This document shows, piece after piece, positions 33,733-46,055 of a stretch of DNA of 64,000 bases. The translations under genes and the position numbers were made by a program. This stretch comes from Zingiber officinale (Eukaryota > Streptophyta > Magnoliopsida > Zingiberales > Zingiberaceae): positions 101,961,344 to 102,025,343 of the forward strand of contig NC_055986.1 in the NCBI RefSeq assembly GCF_018446385.1, given 5' to 3'. How positions within the stretch are numbered: the stretch's first letter is position 1; the number at the start of each line of letters is the position of its first letter. The notes beneath the pieces were generated by a model. That model was not told where the DNA came from, did not search any database, and saw only the letters and a program-made list of their open reading frames with translations.

Positions 33733-34068
33733 CTCCAAGGTATGCTTAAAGCGCTTCAATTTCCTTAGGTCCTTAGTGATCTCCCGGTGCTCCGATGTTG
33801 TCACCGTGCGCCCCTCACGGACCCATCTATCAAGTGCGTCAATCGAGCTCCGCTTAGGAAATCGGAGTCGGAAGATCTGACTACGTAGGTCATCTACCAG
33901 GGCAGCGGACTCCTCTTCGACAGCCAAACCTTGGCTGTTCGAAAGACCCGAGGACAAGGGCCGAGAGGGTTGGCGCAAGGAGAGAGGAAAGGCCCGGAGG
34001 ATGGTGATGCTAGGGTTTCTAGGTCGCGCTTGTCGGAGTAGATCGGCGAATAGGGAGGCGATCGCCAT
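33733..34068 (-). pseudogene. Captured first exon of a mitochondrial P-type PPR gene
   Basis: From the ATG at 34068, 112 codons run to a GAG/GTACAA donor at 33733. The first 45 residues are Arg/Ser/Leu-rich with almost no acidic residues and look like a mitochondrial transit peptide. The rest, with LRSQIFRLRFPKRSSIDALD and WVREGRTVTTSEHREITK followed by LRKLKRFKHTLE, matches the N-terminal linker of P-class PPR proteins before the repeats. The PPR repeat array itself is not seen downstream. It lies inside the CACTA element, 425 nt upstream of the first Ulp1 exon, same strand. Both donor and next acceptor are phase 0, so a fusion transcript is possible. Also possible is a relic that is never expressed. 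Confidence 0.7.
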
Positions 34069-34950
34069 TTTCTGATCGAGCTCACAAGGCGCGGTTGCGG
34101 CATGGTGATGCACTGATGAGTGATGAGGGCGGCAGCGGAATTGGGAACCAATTTTAAGTTGAATTCTTGTCGATTCTGGATCCGTCTGGCCCGATCCAGT
34201 TTTTAATATAATCAAGAAGATGAAACTGTCGAAGATGAGGAAGGACTTCAGTAGCGACAATGGATAAAGGAAAAATTACCAGAATGCGAAGAAGGACTCC
34301 AGCGGTGGCAGTGAATGTTGGACCGGAGATGGATGAAGGAAAAACTATCGGAATGCGAAGAAGGGCTCCTCTTCTCACCCAAAGGGAGGAGTTGGAGGAG
34401 ATGTGGTGTGGTTGGACAGAGAAGCAAGGGCGTCATGTGTTGATCTTGATCGGGAGAGGAAGGGGCGTCGATCTAGGAAGGGGAAGAGGGAGATGAGGCT
34501 GAGAGAGATGGTCGGACGGCCAGCGGCGAGGAGGAAAGTGGTGGTGGCATCGCGACGGTATACGGTGGACGACGCGATATAGGTTTAGGTTTGGAGGGAA
34601 GAGTGAAGTGTTACAAATTTTGACTAAGTATCGGTGGGGAAATTAAATTATTTTATTTTGGTTCATTAACACAACTTTTAACAATGGTTTTTTACTATCT
34701 GATTTCGTAGATAAAACAAGGAAGCTATCATAGACACCGGGTTTTAAAAATCGCTGTTAAAATCGATGTCTATTAACAAAAAAAGGCGCTTATAGACATC
34801 GGCTAAAAAAACCGATATCTATGAGTGAAAATCTGCACTCATAGACACCGATTTTTGAAAAAACCAGTGTAAAATATTCAAAGACACCGAAATTTGCTTA
34901 AAATCGTTGTTGTTTCACCGATGTCCATGAGGATTTTTCTTGTAGTGTAA

Positions 34951-36300
34951 GTACCATGCCTGGCGTGCGAAAAAAGGGTACATTTTTAAATTTGTTCTGT
35001 TCTGAAGTAAATTTAGCTTCAGTACCTCAAAACACTTGGTGGTTAGACTCTGGTGCTACTACTAACATCAGTGTTTCAATGCAGAGTTGTCTGAGCTACC
35101 GAAAGCCAACTGATGCTGAAAGATGTATTTATGTGGGTGATGACAAGTCGATTGAGGTGGAAGCAATAGGGCATTTTAGATTGTTGTTAAACACTGATTA
35201 TTATTTAGACTTAATATATACTTTTATTGTACCGTCATTTAGACGGAATTTTGTTTCTGTTTCTCATTTGGACAAATTAGGTTACTATTGTTCGTTTGGA
35301 AATGGTCAGTTCAGTTTATCTATTAATTCTACTATTGTTGGAACCAGTTCACTTATAATTTATGATAATCTATATATGCTTGATATAAATGCTTCTTATA
35401 TTGAAACCCTAAATGTGGAATCATGTGGTACTAAGCGTAATTTTAATAATGAAAACTCAGGTGCCTTAGGGCATAAACGTTTAAGACACATGTCTAGAAA
35501 TAGAGTTGAACAACTTGTATCAGATGGAATTTTACACTCCATTGATTTTTCAAACCTAAATGTTTGTGTTGAATGCATTAAGGGAAAACAGACCAAAAGA
35601 AAGAAAGATGGTGCATATAGAGCTACAGAAGTATTAGAATTGATACATATAAATGTCTATGGACTATTTCCAACACCTTCTTGGAATGGTCAACAATATT
35701 TTGTATCATTCATTGATGATTATTCTTGATATGCATACATATTTCTTGTTTATGAGAAGGCTCAAACATTGGACATTTTCAAATCATTTAAGGTTGAAGT
35801 CAAGAATCAACTCGACAAAAGAATAAAGAAAGTCGGATTTGATCGTGGTGGTGAATACTACGGTAGATATGACGGTTCAGGTGAGCAACGTCCATGACCT
35901 TTTACTCAATACCTAGAGGAATGTGGAATCGTCCCACAATACACCATGCCAGACTCACCAAGAATGAATGGTGTAGCTGAACGACATCAAACTCTTAAGG
36001 ATATGGTAAGGAGTATGATTAGTCATTCAACCTTACCAATATCACTCTGGGGAGAAGCATTAAAGATAGCAGCTTACATTCTAAATTGAGTACCCACTAA
36101 AGAAGCTACTAAAACACCTTTTAAGCTTTGGACAAGGCAAAAGCCAAGTCTCAAACATTTTCATATTTTGGGATGTCCAACTGAGACTAGACCGTATAAG
36201 CCACATGAAAAGAAATTGGACCCAGAACTATGAGTAGCTACTTTATTGGATATTCTGAGTGATCACAGGGCTATAAGTTTTATGATCCCAAAGTAAAGAC
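34951..36300 (+). pseudogene. copia protease and integrase (broken)
   Basis: It continues gag after the CACTA site. The protease signature DSGATT lies near 35047-35065. The pre-integrase zinc motif has its two His in LGHKRLRHM and two Cys in VCVECIKGK (about 35467-35590). The integrase core starts near 35640, but the first catalytic Asp position reads Asn (LIHINVYG). The second Asp (FDRGGEYYG, about 35840) and the Glu (NGVAERHQ, about 35968) are present. In-frame stops occur at 35728-35730, 35897-35899 and further on. The enzyme would be dead. Confidence 0.85.
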
Positions 36301-36554
36301 CATCTTTGAGACGAGAACCACAACTTTCTTTGAGGATATTGAGTTTGGGTGGGGGGAAGAATAAAGTAACAAATCTTGTTTTTGAGGAGGAATATATTCC
36401 CACTACTCTTCAAGATGAAATGATTTATATTCCTATGATTGCTTCTGATAATAATCAAGATTTTATTCCTGACAATGATCAAAATGTAATACAAGAATAA
36501 CAAGACATTGTTAATTAACTCCCAGAAGAACAAATTCAACAACCTCAAGAACTA
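36301..36554 (+). other. Integrase C-terminal/linker region of the copia element
   Basis: A short acidic open stretch (36306-36500) and a stop-containing linker precede the RT domain. This matches the variable region between integrase and RT in copia elements. Confidence 0.5.
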
Positions 36555-38215
36555 GTGTGTGTAGAACAAGTGTCTTTACGAAGGTCCACTAGAGAAAGGA
36601 GGAGTGTTATTTCGAATGATTACATAGTACTACTTCAAGTACATGAAGAAAATGATGGTATGGCGAAGGATGATCTGATCAACTTTCGTCAAGTCATGCA
36701 AGATTCAAATTCTCAAAAGTGGATTGCGGCAATGAATGAGGAGTATAAGTCAATGCAAGACAATAAAGTTTGGGAACTTGTCCTATTACCAGAAGGCATG
36801 AAACCCATTGGTTGTAAGTGGATTTTTAAAATCAAACGAGATTCAAACAGTAATGTGGAAAGGTATAAAGCACATCTTGTAGATAAAAGTTATACTAAAA
36901 AATATGGGATTGACTTTAAAGAGACCTTTTCTCCAGTTTCAATAAAGGACTCTTTAAGGATAATCATGGCACTTGAAACACACTTCGATATGGAACTACA
37001 TCAGATGGATGTCAAGATAGCTTTTTTCAATGGAGACATTGAGGAAATAGTATATATGGTGCAATCATAATACTTTGTATCAGAAGATTCAAAGAGTATG
37101 GTTTGTAAACTTAAGAAGTGCATCTGTGGGTTAAAACAAGCATCTCATCAATGGTAGGTGAATGTGGTAGATGATTGTGTGTATCATAAGTTCAGTGGGA
37201 GAAAGCATATCTCCCTGGTTCTATATGTTGATGACATTTTACTTACCACAAATGATATAGGTATGTTAAATGATACCAAGAAATTTCTATCTAGATATTT
37301 TGAAATGAAAGATCTTGGTAACACATCTTTTGTATTAGGAATCCAAATACATCGAGATCGTTCTCGAGGTATTCTTGGATTATCGCAAAAGAACTATATT
37401 GATAAGGTGCTTAAAAGATTTGGCATGCAAGATTGCAAACCAGGTAACACCCCGGTCGCTAAAGGAGACAAGTTTAATCTTAAACAATGCCCTAAAGGGA
37501 GCCTCAAGACTCAAGAAATGCAAAAGATTCCCTATGCTTTGGCTGTAGGAAGTCTTATTATGCTTAAGTTTGTACGCGTCCGGATATTGCGTACATTATT
37601 GGAGTATTGGCCAGATATTTAAGCAACCCAGGAATGGATAATTGGAAAGCAGCAAAGAGGATAATGAGATATTTAAAGAGAACTAGTGATTACATGCTCA
37701 CATATAAGAGGTCAGATACTCTTGAGATCATGGGATATTCTGACTCTGATTTTGTGGGATGCCAAGATAGCATGAGATCCACTTCAGGCTATGTTTTTAT
37801 ATTGGACGGTGGAGCTCTTTCTTGGAGAAGTGCCAAACAGGCACTAATAGCTTCTTCCACCATGATAGCAGAGTTTATAGCATGTTATGAGACATCTAAT
37901 CATGGAATATGGCTGAAAATTTTTGTCACTGGGTTGCGTATTTTGGGAAGGGTTGAAAGACCACTGAAGTTATTTTGTGACAATCGATCAGCTGTATTGT
38001 ATTCTAACAACAATAGGAGCTCGACAAAATCGAAGCACATCGATATCAAGTTCCTTATTGTTAAAGAAAGAGTACAAAGTGGACAAATTTCAATCGAATA
38101 CATAAGCACAAACTCCATGATAGCAGATCCTTTTGCGAAGGGTTTACCACCCAATGTCTTCTATAAGCATACCACTCATATGGGTGTTATTCAATTTGGT
38201 GAAATCGGGATCTAG
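36555..38215 (+). pseudogene. copia reverse transcriptase and RNase H (broken)
   Basis: The RT begins with RRSTRERR, then WIAAMNEEYKSMQDNKVWEL and GCKWIFKIKRD. A stop at 37068-37070 follows VYMVQS, and another lies at 37156. The second RT half has the active site LYVDDILLTT (about 37219-37248) and LGIQIHRDRSRGILGLSQ. A frame change near 37580 leads into RNase H (37607-38215) with GYSDSDFVGCQDSMRSTSGY and the terminal IADPFAKGLP. The Asp pair of the RT and the RNase H Asp/Glu/Asp are visible, so decay is by stops and frameshifts. Confidence 0.85.
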
Positions 38216-38222
38216 TGGGAGT

Positions 38223-38541
38223 TTGTACTATATATGTTTTCTGTATATGTTTGGTTTTGAGTGTTGGAGGGCCTTGCCAGGGATCCCTTCCCTGGTCTTT
38301 GGTTAATATTCGTTGGATCGACTGGTTGCGTGCAGGGTCATTGAGGAGTTGTATCACAGATTGAAGAGTCAACTATGTTGGTGTAGTTTGCACTAACAGT
38401 CTAACTCAGGTTTTGATGAATGACAAATAAGTTAAGTTAGATATAATTATAATCTAACCACTTTACCAAGTGTGCAGGAGTTAACTAGATAGGTCAACGG
38501 ACCGACCGAATATCTGGTGAGAAGTCTAGATAGGTCGTCAG
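38223..38541. other. Small fragments of other LTR elements
   Basis: After the purine tract (TGGGAG, 38216-38221) there is a short piece that may start the missing 3' LTR. At about 38257-38300 a GTGTTGGAGGGCC segment follows, shared with the Tat LTR at 2003-2050. At 38375-38541 there is an LTR-like piece (TGTTGGTGTAGTTTGCAC, then GGTTTTGATGAATGACAA). They are joined without target duplications. Confidence 0.45.
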
Positions 38542-40267
38542 TGTTAGGATGTATACCAAAAGCCTAGCTTTTGGTATAAACATTTATTTTGAAATAAAGA
38601 ATCACATTAGTCAAATATCTACATTTATATGTTAAGTGTAGTTGTTCAATTAATTTATATTGTAGATAACATGGTGTGTGGTGTCACACGCAGAAGATCA
38701 TGTTATTAGTTCTTTATAAATTATAAATAGTAGCTCACGACTAAGATGGATAGGAACAAACCATTGGAATAGTCGTAGTATAATTTGGTATTAGTCTATC
38801 TTAACTATAAAATTACACTAGTACACTTTGAGTGTATTGGGCAGGACCATTCGAGGTAGTTTCTTTTTATACTGACTGCATAAAAGAACAATACCTCTGT
38901 TATTATGGAAGTGCGTGCTCTTAATCCTGATATAATAATAAGCATATATATTTTGTATTTATTTCTTTAATTTATCAATGGGTGAGATTTAGTTCGATAA
39001 TTCAATAGGTCCGATAAGTTGGGAAATAATATTATTTATAGTGTGTGTTGTTGATTATAGAAGGAAACTATGTTCTAGCAATCTAGGTTGATAATGTCCC
39101 CAAGAGGAGCTCATAAGGATTGTCATGTAAACCCTGCAGGTAGACTTGGTCCGACATGACAATAAGGTTGAGTGGTACTACTCTTGGAGCTTGATATTAA
39201 TTAAATGAGTTGTCAGTAACTCATTTAATTAATGGACATTCGATATCTTAAACACAGGGAGATTAACCCACTCATGATAAGAAGGAGCCCATATAGTAAT
39301 ATGAGATTGGTGCTGTAGTTCAATAATAATTCTTTAGTGGTATGAATTATTATTGATGAACTTAAGTTGGGTGTTCAGGGCGAATACGGGAAGCTTAAGT
39401 TCATCGGGAGACCAAAACCAATTCCTCCTCTCGGTCCCTGTCGTAGCCTCTTATTTATAAAGTCTTATATCCACCAAATACCCAACTTCTTACCCATCCT
39501 TAGGTGGTCGGCCAAGTCAAGCTTGGAGCTCAAGCTTGGGTCGGCCAAGCCAATGGATGGAGCCAAGTTAAGGTGGTCGGCCAAGCTTGGAGCCCAAGCT
39601 TAGGTGGCCAGCCACAATAATTAAAAAGGGATTTTAATTTTTAAAATCTTTCCTTATGTCGAAGCCATGGTTTTAAAAGAAAGTTTAAAATTTAAATCTT
39701 TCCTTTTATAGTTTTCTACAAAAAATTAAAAGAAAGATATGATATCTTTCCTTATTTGTAGTTGAAAGGAAGATTTTAATTTTGGAGAAAACTTTCCCTT
39801 TTTGTAACCATTCACATGTTTTAAAAGAGAGATTTTAATTTATAAAAGTTTCCTTTTATAACCAACCTTGAAGGAAATTAAAAAGAGAATTTTTTTTTTT
39901 AAATTTCCGGAAACAAATAATGAAGTTTTAATTTTGTGTTTAAAACTTTCCTTATTTGGAGGGCATGTAGGGGACGGCTATAAGATGGATTATAAGGAAG
40001 TTTTAATTAAATTTTCCTTATTAGTTATTGTAACGACCCGCCTTCTACTGACTAGGCTGTGAGGTCGATCGTTACATTAATCTGTGCTAAACTATTCCCT
40101 GACCATTACTAAATCTAGATGCGGAAGCTGTACTAGATAAAATTTTGCTAAACTATTGACATTTCTTGATTCTATACATGCTAAGGGGTGTAATCTAACT
40201 ATTCATGACACATTATACTTCCCCCATGGTCAAGGAACTGAACTAGAGGCTTCCTAGCACCTTTCGG

Positions 40268-40575
40268 GCCTCCCAATCGATCCACAGATCGATTGGAACA
40301 GTTGAATTGATCCAATGATCGATTCAGCCGGCTACTGTATGCGGGGCTTGGGTTGGATCGATCCAGTGATCGATCCAGCATGCTACTGTGCCCGGGACAA
40401 TATTCTGGATCGATCGGCTGATCGATCCAGACTGGCCAATCGATCCAGTGATCGATCCCAGAGCCTTCTGTTCGCGACAGAATTTGTTGGATCGCTACTG
40501 TTCGCGGTACGAACTCCCCAATCGATCGACTGATCGATTGAGAAGCCTCCAATCGATCGACCGATCGATTGGGGT
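40268..40575. repeat. Palindrome cluster in the solo Tekay LTR
   Basis: About seven dyads built on GATCGATC-type arms occur here, for example CCAATCGATC / GATCGATTGG near 40549-40573 and TGGATCGATC / GATCGATCCA near 40409-40430, each with a loop of 2-4 bases. Several vary at one arm position with a matching change in the other arm. Confidence 0.85.
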
Positions 40576-42091
40576 TTCTGATTTCATACCAGAACTCTGA
40601 TTTCAGCACTGTTTCGTGCCAAATTCATACACGTGAGTTCTAACATGGCTATAAACATACTAACAACATTTAACTGACATTCTAAGCATGATTACTAACA
40701 ATCTAAACAGGTCTTTCATGATTCATGCATCAAAATAACTAAAAATGCGGAAATAACGTTATATAAAACTAAAGTCTTAGTTTGCTAGTTTCTCCAAGAT
40801 CTCTACTCCAGGTTCCTTCCACACACATCTTCATCATTGCATTGACCTCCAGCCTCCGCTAGTCCACCTTTCCTTTACCTTTATCTGCAGTATAAGGAAA
40901 AAGTATCTGTAAGCTCGAGAGCTTAGTAAGAAACCATCTACCTCACTAAAACATGCATACGATGAGTTCATGCTTTTGAAAGATGCTAATTGAAAACATG
41001 ATGGAAAATGCTAGGCATGGCATACTATTATACGAAACATAGAAACCAAGAGCTAATTATGGCAATAACTAAAGTATCAACAAGAAAGGACTAAACTAAA
41101 ACATAACTGAGTTAACCTAGAGATGAACTAGAACTGATTTTAAAATATAATCACATGACTGATTGTGAGTTTCAAAAGCTATTATCATAATAGATTAAAA
41201 TACATAATCATGCTGCTAATGGGCCCGACAACTGTACCTGCTGTACGCACATCCTTAACTAGACCCGGGGTTGCAAATCCCGAATTTAGTAAGGTTTACT
41301 AGGTTATCTAAACCTAGGGACCGACTATGGGAGCCCAGCCCAATGGATATCTAATCCAGTACAGTGCCACTAAGAAAGTAAAATACTGAACATAGCTAAT
41401 TATTACTCGTCTTGCTCTTTCTAGGTTATCTGAACCTAGAGCTAGGTTGTCTGAACCTAGAGCTAGGTTGTCTGAACCTAGAGGCAACTGTGGGAGCCCA
41501 CCCATTGGACATCTAGTCCCATAATAGCTGTAGCAAGAATAAGTAAGCTATAAAATGCTTCTATTGCATTCATCTAAGCTACTAAAATGCCTACGTTGCA
41601 TTTTAACTGTGCTAATAATTTAATCGAACACTTGGTATGCGCTAATTCGCATCCTTTGTGCCGAATATCTACATACTACTAAACTGAAGCGTAAAATTCA
41701 TACAGAGCTACTTATACTGCAGGTGAGGGGTTTCTTACCTCCTGTTCGGATTTTCTTACGATTCTAATCGTTAGATTTCCGGAGGAGACGATCCTTTCGA
41801 CGATCTTCTCGCGTCTAAGCGTTCCTCTTGCGGAGGGGAGCGTCCACGTGTCGAAGTCGTCGCCGGAATTTGCCCTTGGAACCCTTGGGACAGAACCCTT
41901 GCTTGTTCTTGTGGTTGGCGTCGAGAGAAGGAGAGGAGAAGGGAGGGTTGCGGCGTGGCTAGTGTGAGGAAAAGAGAAGTTACCGATTAAAATCCTATCT
42001 CCACACTTATTAATTCCTATTTATATTAAGTGGGTAATTTCGCCCAACTCTAATATAAATTTAATTGATTCCCTTTCCTTTCAGCACGGCC

Positions 42092-42170
42092 CTGCTGGGT
42101 TCACTTGGTTACTAGAGTCCGCTATAAGTCGTAAGACCCAATAGGTCTCGGGTTCAATTCCCGTGTAGGC
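42092..42170 (+). other. tRNA-like segment with A and B boxes in the solo LTR
   Basis: A box A-like TGGGTTCACTTGGTTACTAG is followed about 35 bases later by a T-arm-like TCTCGGGTTCAATTCCCG (box B). It lies antisense to the LTR. No convincing acceptor stem is formed, so it is not a functional tRNA gene. Confidence 0.5.
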
Positions 42171-42363
42171 TATTTTACGGTTCTATTTGTTTTTGCTACC
42201 TTCGCCGCTCTAAAATTCTATAAAAATATCCTAAAATTCCAGAAAAATCATAGAATATTTCTAAAATAATTTTGAGAATTTTCAGGCGTTACAGTTATTA
42301 GCAAGGAAAATAACGAAGTTTTAATTATGTTCAAAACTTTCCTTATTTGCCACAACCAAGGAT

Positions 42364-42372
42364 TATAAAAGG
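42364..42372 (+). promoter_or_regulatory. TATA box of copia LTR A
   Basis: TATAAAAGG corresponds to TATAAAAG in LTR B (46048-46055) and LTR C (62742-62749). Confidence 0.6.
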
Positions 42373-43253
42373 GAGGGAGGGGTGCCTTCATGAGTGCAAC
42401 CCATCTATTATTCCTCTCCTCTCTTCCTTGGTGTGGTCGGCCCTCTTCCTTCTTCTTTCTTCTTCTTGTGGCCGAACCTCATCTACTCTTGGAGGTTGGA
42501 AGGTGGCCGGATCTTGCTTGAAGAAGAAGGAGAGAAAGGAGGCTTTGTTTCTAGCATCCCTTGGAGCTTGGTGGTGGTGGCCGAAACTTGCAAGGAGAAG
42601 AAGGAGGCTTGGGTGGATTCTCATCTCGGTAGATCGTCACCCACACAACGTCCGAGATAAGAAGAAGAGGAATACGCCAGAAGATCAAGAGGTCTATAAG
42701 CTACAAAAGGTATAACTAGTTATTAGTTTCCGCATCATAACTAGTTCATCTTTTTGTTTAGATCTTGAAATTCCAAACACAAGAGGCTATCGGTTTTTAT
42801 GTTATCATTTTGTTATCATTTTTTGATTTCATGTTCGATATTGTGCTTCTATTAAGATCTCTATAGTTAAACCTAGTTTACTGTAAGAAGTTAAATATCC
42901 AATTTCTTTGAAAGGCTTTACCTAGGCAGTAGTGGATGATCCCATACCCAAGAAGGCCTAGTGCCTCACCATGTTTGACCTGGAAGCCGATCATTGAAAT
43001 AGATATTTGATAACTTCTGTAATATGTTTTAACTTAAGAAGAACACAACGGTTAAATTTGGATAAAAAATGTTAAGTTCCGTTTGCGATCCAAGTTTAAC
43101 TCCTGAAGATTGAACTTGAATTAATAATGTTAAGTTCCATTTGCGATTCGAGTTTAACTTCAGTAGAGCACAATGGTAGCTAGGAAAGTTCTGTGCTTGT
43201 ATAGAATTTTTATACAGGGGAACAGAACAGTATCCAGGTGTAGAAACCGTCAA

Positions 43254-44419
43254 TTGGTATTAGAGCTAGGGTTTGCCTTTGTGTGTTTGGTTTTCAGTTT
43301 AATTATGCACATGTCATAGATAATTTAGGCATGATAATAGTAGGATATGCTAACTCTGTGGTTGCAGGCTCCAACTATTATAACTTAATAGTGATTGTGT
43401 GTGATTGGACCCTTGGACATGTCAAGGGCATTTTATATGTGTGCATGATTGTATTTATTAAATATAGCAGGAGTTGTATTAGACCTAGGATTTTACATTT
43501 TGTTCGATCTAGACTTCATGTACATTCCCTTGTGGAATATAGGATCAATATATGTAAAAAAAAAATTATTTTTGTCGCAGATCGTATCCTTGTGAGGCGT
43601 GGTGCTATTGGAGGACCAGAGACACAACAGAAAAGGAAGCTTGATGGACCCGACGACATGAACCCTAGGGATGGCAGCACACAGAGGACAGTGATGGAAG
43701 AAGTCGTAATAGTTGAAAAATTAATTTCCATATTTATTGCTTTTATTTACTGTGATGTGTGTGATATGTGCTTGCATGGTTAAAATTCCTCACCTTAAAT
43801 AACTAAGTGGGAGAGGGATTTTAAATAAATTACACGGTCTCCATTACTGGTTTGTAAGTGATGCAAACAAACTTGCGTGTTGGCTTTGAGTGTCTTCCTC
43901 CACAACGGATGGGTTTGTTTGCAGATCACTAGATCAAAGTTCCTAAATGGATGGTTATATGAAATTATTTAGGAGCGTGAGATCTTCTCCAACTGAAGGG
44001 GCACAATCCTATTTAATGGACTAAGTATCAAGTAATGGTATATACTTAGGCGCATTTAATAGTATCCTCCACAATGGAGTCACTACTATTATTTGTGTGA
44101 CCGAAGGAAAACCAACTATTAATTTTATTTGTCATAAGTTAGGATGACAAGATAATAAAATTAATGGGTAAAACCTCCTCTTACAAATGTTTGAATTTGT
44201 ATACGTCCACACTAACGTGGCATGCAAAATTCACGGTGTTTGAGGTGTTGGTGAATTTAAAAGATATTGTTTGAGGAATTAATAGTTTTTTAAATTCTAA
44301 AGATTTGACCAAACTAACCAACTATTAATTTTATTTGTCATAAAGTTAGGTTGACAAGATAAAATTAATGAGTAAATTCCCCTCTTATAAATGTTTGAAT
44401 TTATATTCGTCACACTAAC
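43254..44419 (+). other. Leader of copia copy A (no pol)
   Basis: The primer site TGGTATTAGAGC is at 43256-43267. The following 1.1 kb matches the leader of copy B (56389-57650). It ends within a 130-bp leader repeat and passes directly into LTR B. A 166-codon open frame (43283-43783) is not kept in copy B, so I do not regard it as a gene. Confidence 0.7.
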
Positions 44420-46047
44420 TGTTAGAGTGTATACTAAATGTCTAGCTTTTGTATAAACATTTATTTAGAAATAAAGAATCACAATGATCAAATACCAACA
44501 TTTATATGCTAAGTGTAGTTGTTCAATTAATTTATATCGAAGATAACATGGTGTGTGGTGTCACACACAGAAGATCATGTTCTCAGTTCTTTATAAATTA
44601 TAAATAGTTGCTCACGACTAAGATGGAAAGGAACAAACCGTTGAAATAGTCATAGTGTAATTAGGTATTAGTTTATCTTGACTAATAAATTACACTAGTA
44701 CGCTCTAAGTGTATTGAGTAGGACCATTTAAGACAAGTTCTTTTTATACTGACTTAATAAAAGAACGAGACCTTAGTTATTATGGAAGTGTGTGCTCTTA
44801 ATCCTAATATAATAACAAGCACATATATTTAGTATTTATTTCTTTGACTTATCAAAGGGTGAGATTTAGCTCGATAAATCAATAGGCCCGATAAGTTGGG
44901 AAATGATATTACTTATAGTGTGTGTTGTTGATTATAGAAGGAAACTGTGTCTTAGTTATCTAGGTTGAGAATGTCCCCAAGAGGAGCTCATAAGGATTGT
45001 CATGTCAAACCTTGCAGGTGGACTTAGTCCGACATGACAATAAAGTTGAGTGGTACTACTCTCAGAGATAGATGTTAATTAAATGAGTTGTCAGTAACTC
45101 ATTAAATTAATGGACATTCGATATCTTAAACACAGAGAGACTAACGCACTCATGATAAGAAGGAACTCATAATGTAATTTGGGATTGGTGCGGTAGTGCA
45201 ACAATAACTCTCTAGTGGAATGAGTTATTGTTGATGAACTTGAGTTGTGTGTTCGGGGCGAACACGGGATACCCAAGCTCGTCGGAAGGCCAAAATCAAT
45301 TTCTCCTCTAGGTCCCTGTTGTAGCCTCATTAAAGCCTTAAGTCCATCTAAATAAAAGCCCATTTTGGTGTCCAAGAAGGGGGTTGACCCAAGGCTTGGT
45401 GACCAAGCCAAGGGTCAGCCACCATCTCCTTAAGAGGGCCGGCCCTTTTTGCTTGGTGACCAAGCAAGTAGGGGCCGACCATAATAAATTCAAATAGGAG
45501 GGGTGTTTTGAATTTTTAAAATCTTCTCTTGTAGAAAACTACAAGTTTAAAAGAAGGATTTTAAATTTACAAAACTTTCCTTATTTGAATTAGGTCACAT
45601 GGTTTAAAAGAGAGTTTTAAAAGTTTTAAAACTTTCCTTATTTAACCATCCTCATGGTTTTTTAAAAGAGAGTTTTAAATTTAAAACTTTTCTTTTTTTG
45701 TAACCATGTTAAAACAGGAAATTTTAGAAAAGAAGTTTTATAATTTAAAACATGGTTTTAATTTTTAAAACTTTCCTTTTTTAACATCCACAATAGGAAA
45801 GAGAGCTTATAAACTTTTATAAGAGGATTTCTTCTTTTAGAAAATTTTATAAAAATTATTTTTCTCCTTGGTGATGTGGCCAGCCACCCTTGCTTGGTGC
45901 CCAAGCAAGGGGCCGCCCAATCAATCCATGATTGATGATTGAATCAATCAAGAGGAAAGAAAAGGAAAAATAAAAAGGAAAAAGGAAAACAAGAGGAAGA
46001 TTTTAATTTTTTGTAAAAGTCTTTCCTTATTTGCCTTGGGTAAGTAA

Positions 46048-46055
46048 TATAAAAG
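46048..46055 (+). promoter_or_regulatory. TATA box of copia LTR B
   Basis: TATAAAAG. The Tekay element inserted only 11 bases downstream (46066), so it separates the promoter from its normal start region. Confidence 0.6.

Larger units (their letters stand above)
30690..34947 (-). mobile_element. CACTA (En/Spm-like) transposon carrying captured gene sequence
   Basis: The 4258-bp element is flanked by TAA at 30687-30689 and 34948-34950. The right end, read inward, is CACTACAAGAAAAATCC; the left end is CAATATAAGAAAAACCC, two changes from the canonical terminus. Subterminal regions (30700-31000 and 34690-34945) hold many direct and inverted copies of an ACCGGTGT / ACACCGGT motif, the usual transposase-binding context. 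No transposase is present, so it is non-autonomous. The interior carries a Ulp1-type protease module and a PPR first exon, both on the minus strand. Confidence 0.9.
27910..38222 (+). mobile_element. Ty1/copia element, decayed, interrupted by a MITE and a CACTA transposon
   Basis: The order is a probable 5' LTR (27910-28359), a non-standard primer site, a long leader, gag (29956-30689), the CACTA insertion, then protease, integrase, reverse transcriptase and RNase H (34951-38215) and a purine tract at 38216-38221. The integrase-before-RT order defines copia. The 3' LTR is missing or truncated at about 38250. Multiple stops occur in pol. The CACTA removes cleanly at its TAA duplication to rejoin gag. 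Confidence 0.75.
40029..42293 (-). mobile_element. Solo LTR of a Tekay family, reverse orientation, duplication GTTAT
   Basis: A 2265-bp insertion is flanked by GTTAT at 40024-40028 and 42294-42298. On the minus strand it runs from TGTAACGCCTG to GGCGGGTCGTTACA, the same ends and layout as the LTRs at 46066 and 53249 but clearly diverged. It contains no coding sequence. It shares with that family the palindrome cluster, a second dyad (CTAGGTT...AACCTAG type, at about 41425-41482) and the tRNA-like segment. Confidence 0.9.
38542..43253 (+). repeat. copia LTR A, interrupted by a solo Tekay LTR
   Basis: It starts TGTTAGGATGTATACC and ends ...CCGTCA just before the primer site. It is more diverged from B and C than they are from each other. 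The block around 39505-39605 has repeated GGTCGGCCAAG phrases and AAGCTTGG / CCAAGCTT dyads. A TATA box (TATAAAAGG) is at 42364-42372, 70 bases after the inserted solo LTR. Confidence 0.85.

Noticed and set aside
33652..34260. A single 202-codon protein from 34260
   Set aside because: The PPR-like part begins at the internal ATG at 34068 and ends at a splice donor at 33733; the rest is intron or upstream sequence.
42092..42170. A tRNA gene
   Set aside because: Box A and B motifs are present but no pairing acceptor stem or normal anticodon arm could be formed by eye; reported only as tRNA-like.
43283..43783. 166-codon frame in the copia leader
   Set aside because: The homologous leader of copy B is not open, so the frame is not conserved; low-complexity hydrophobic composition.
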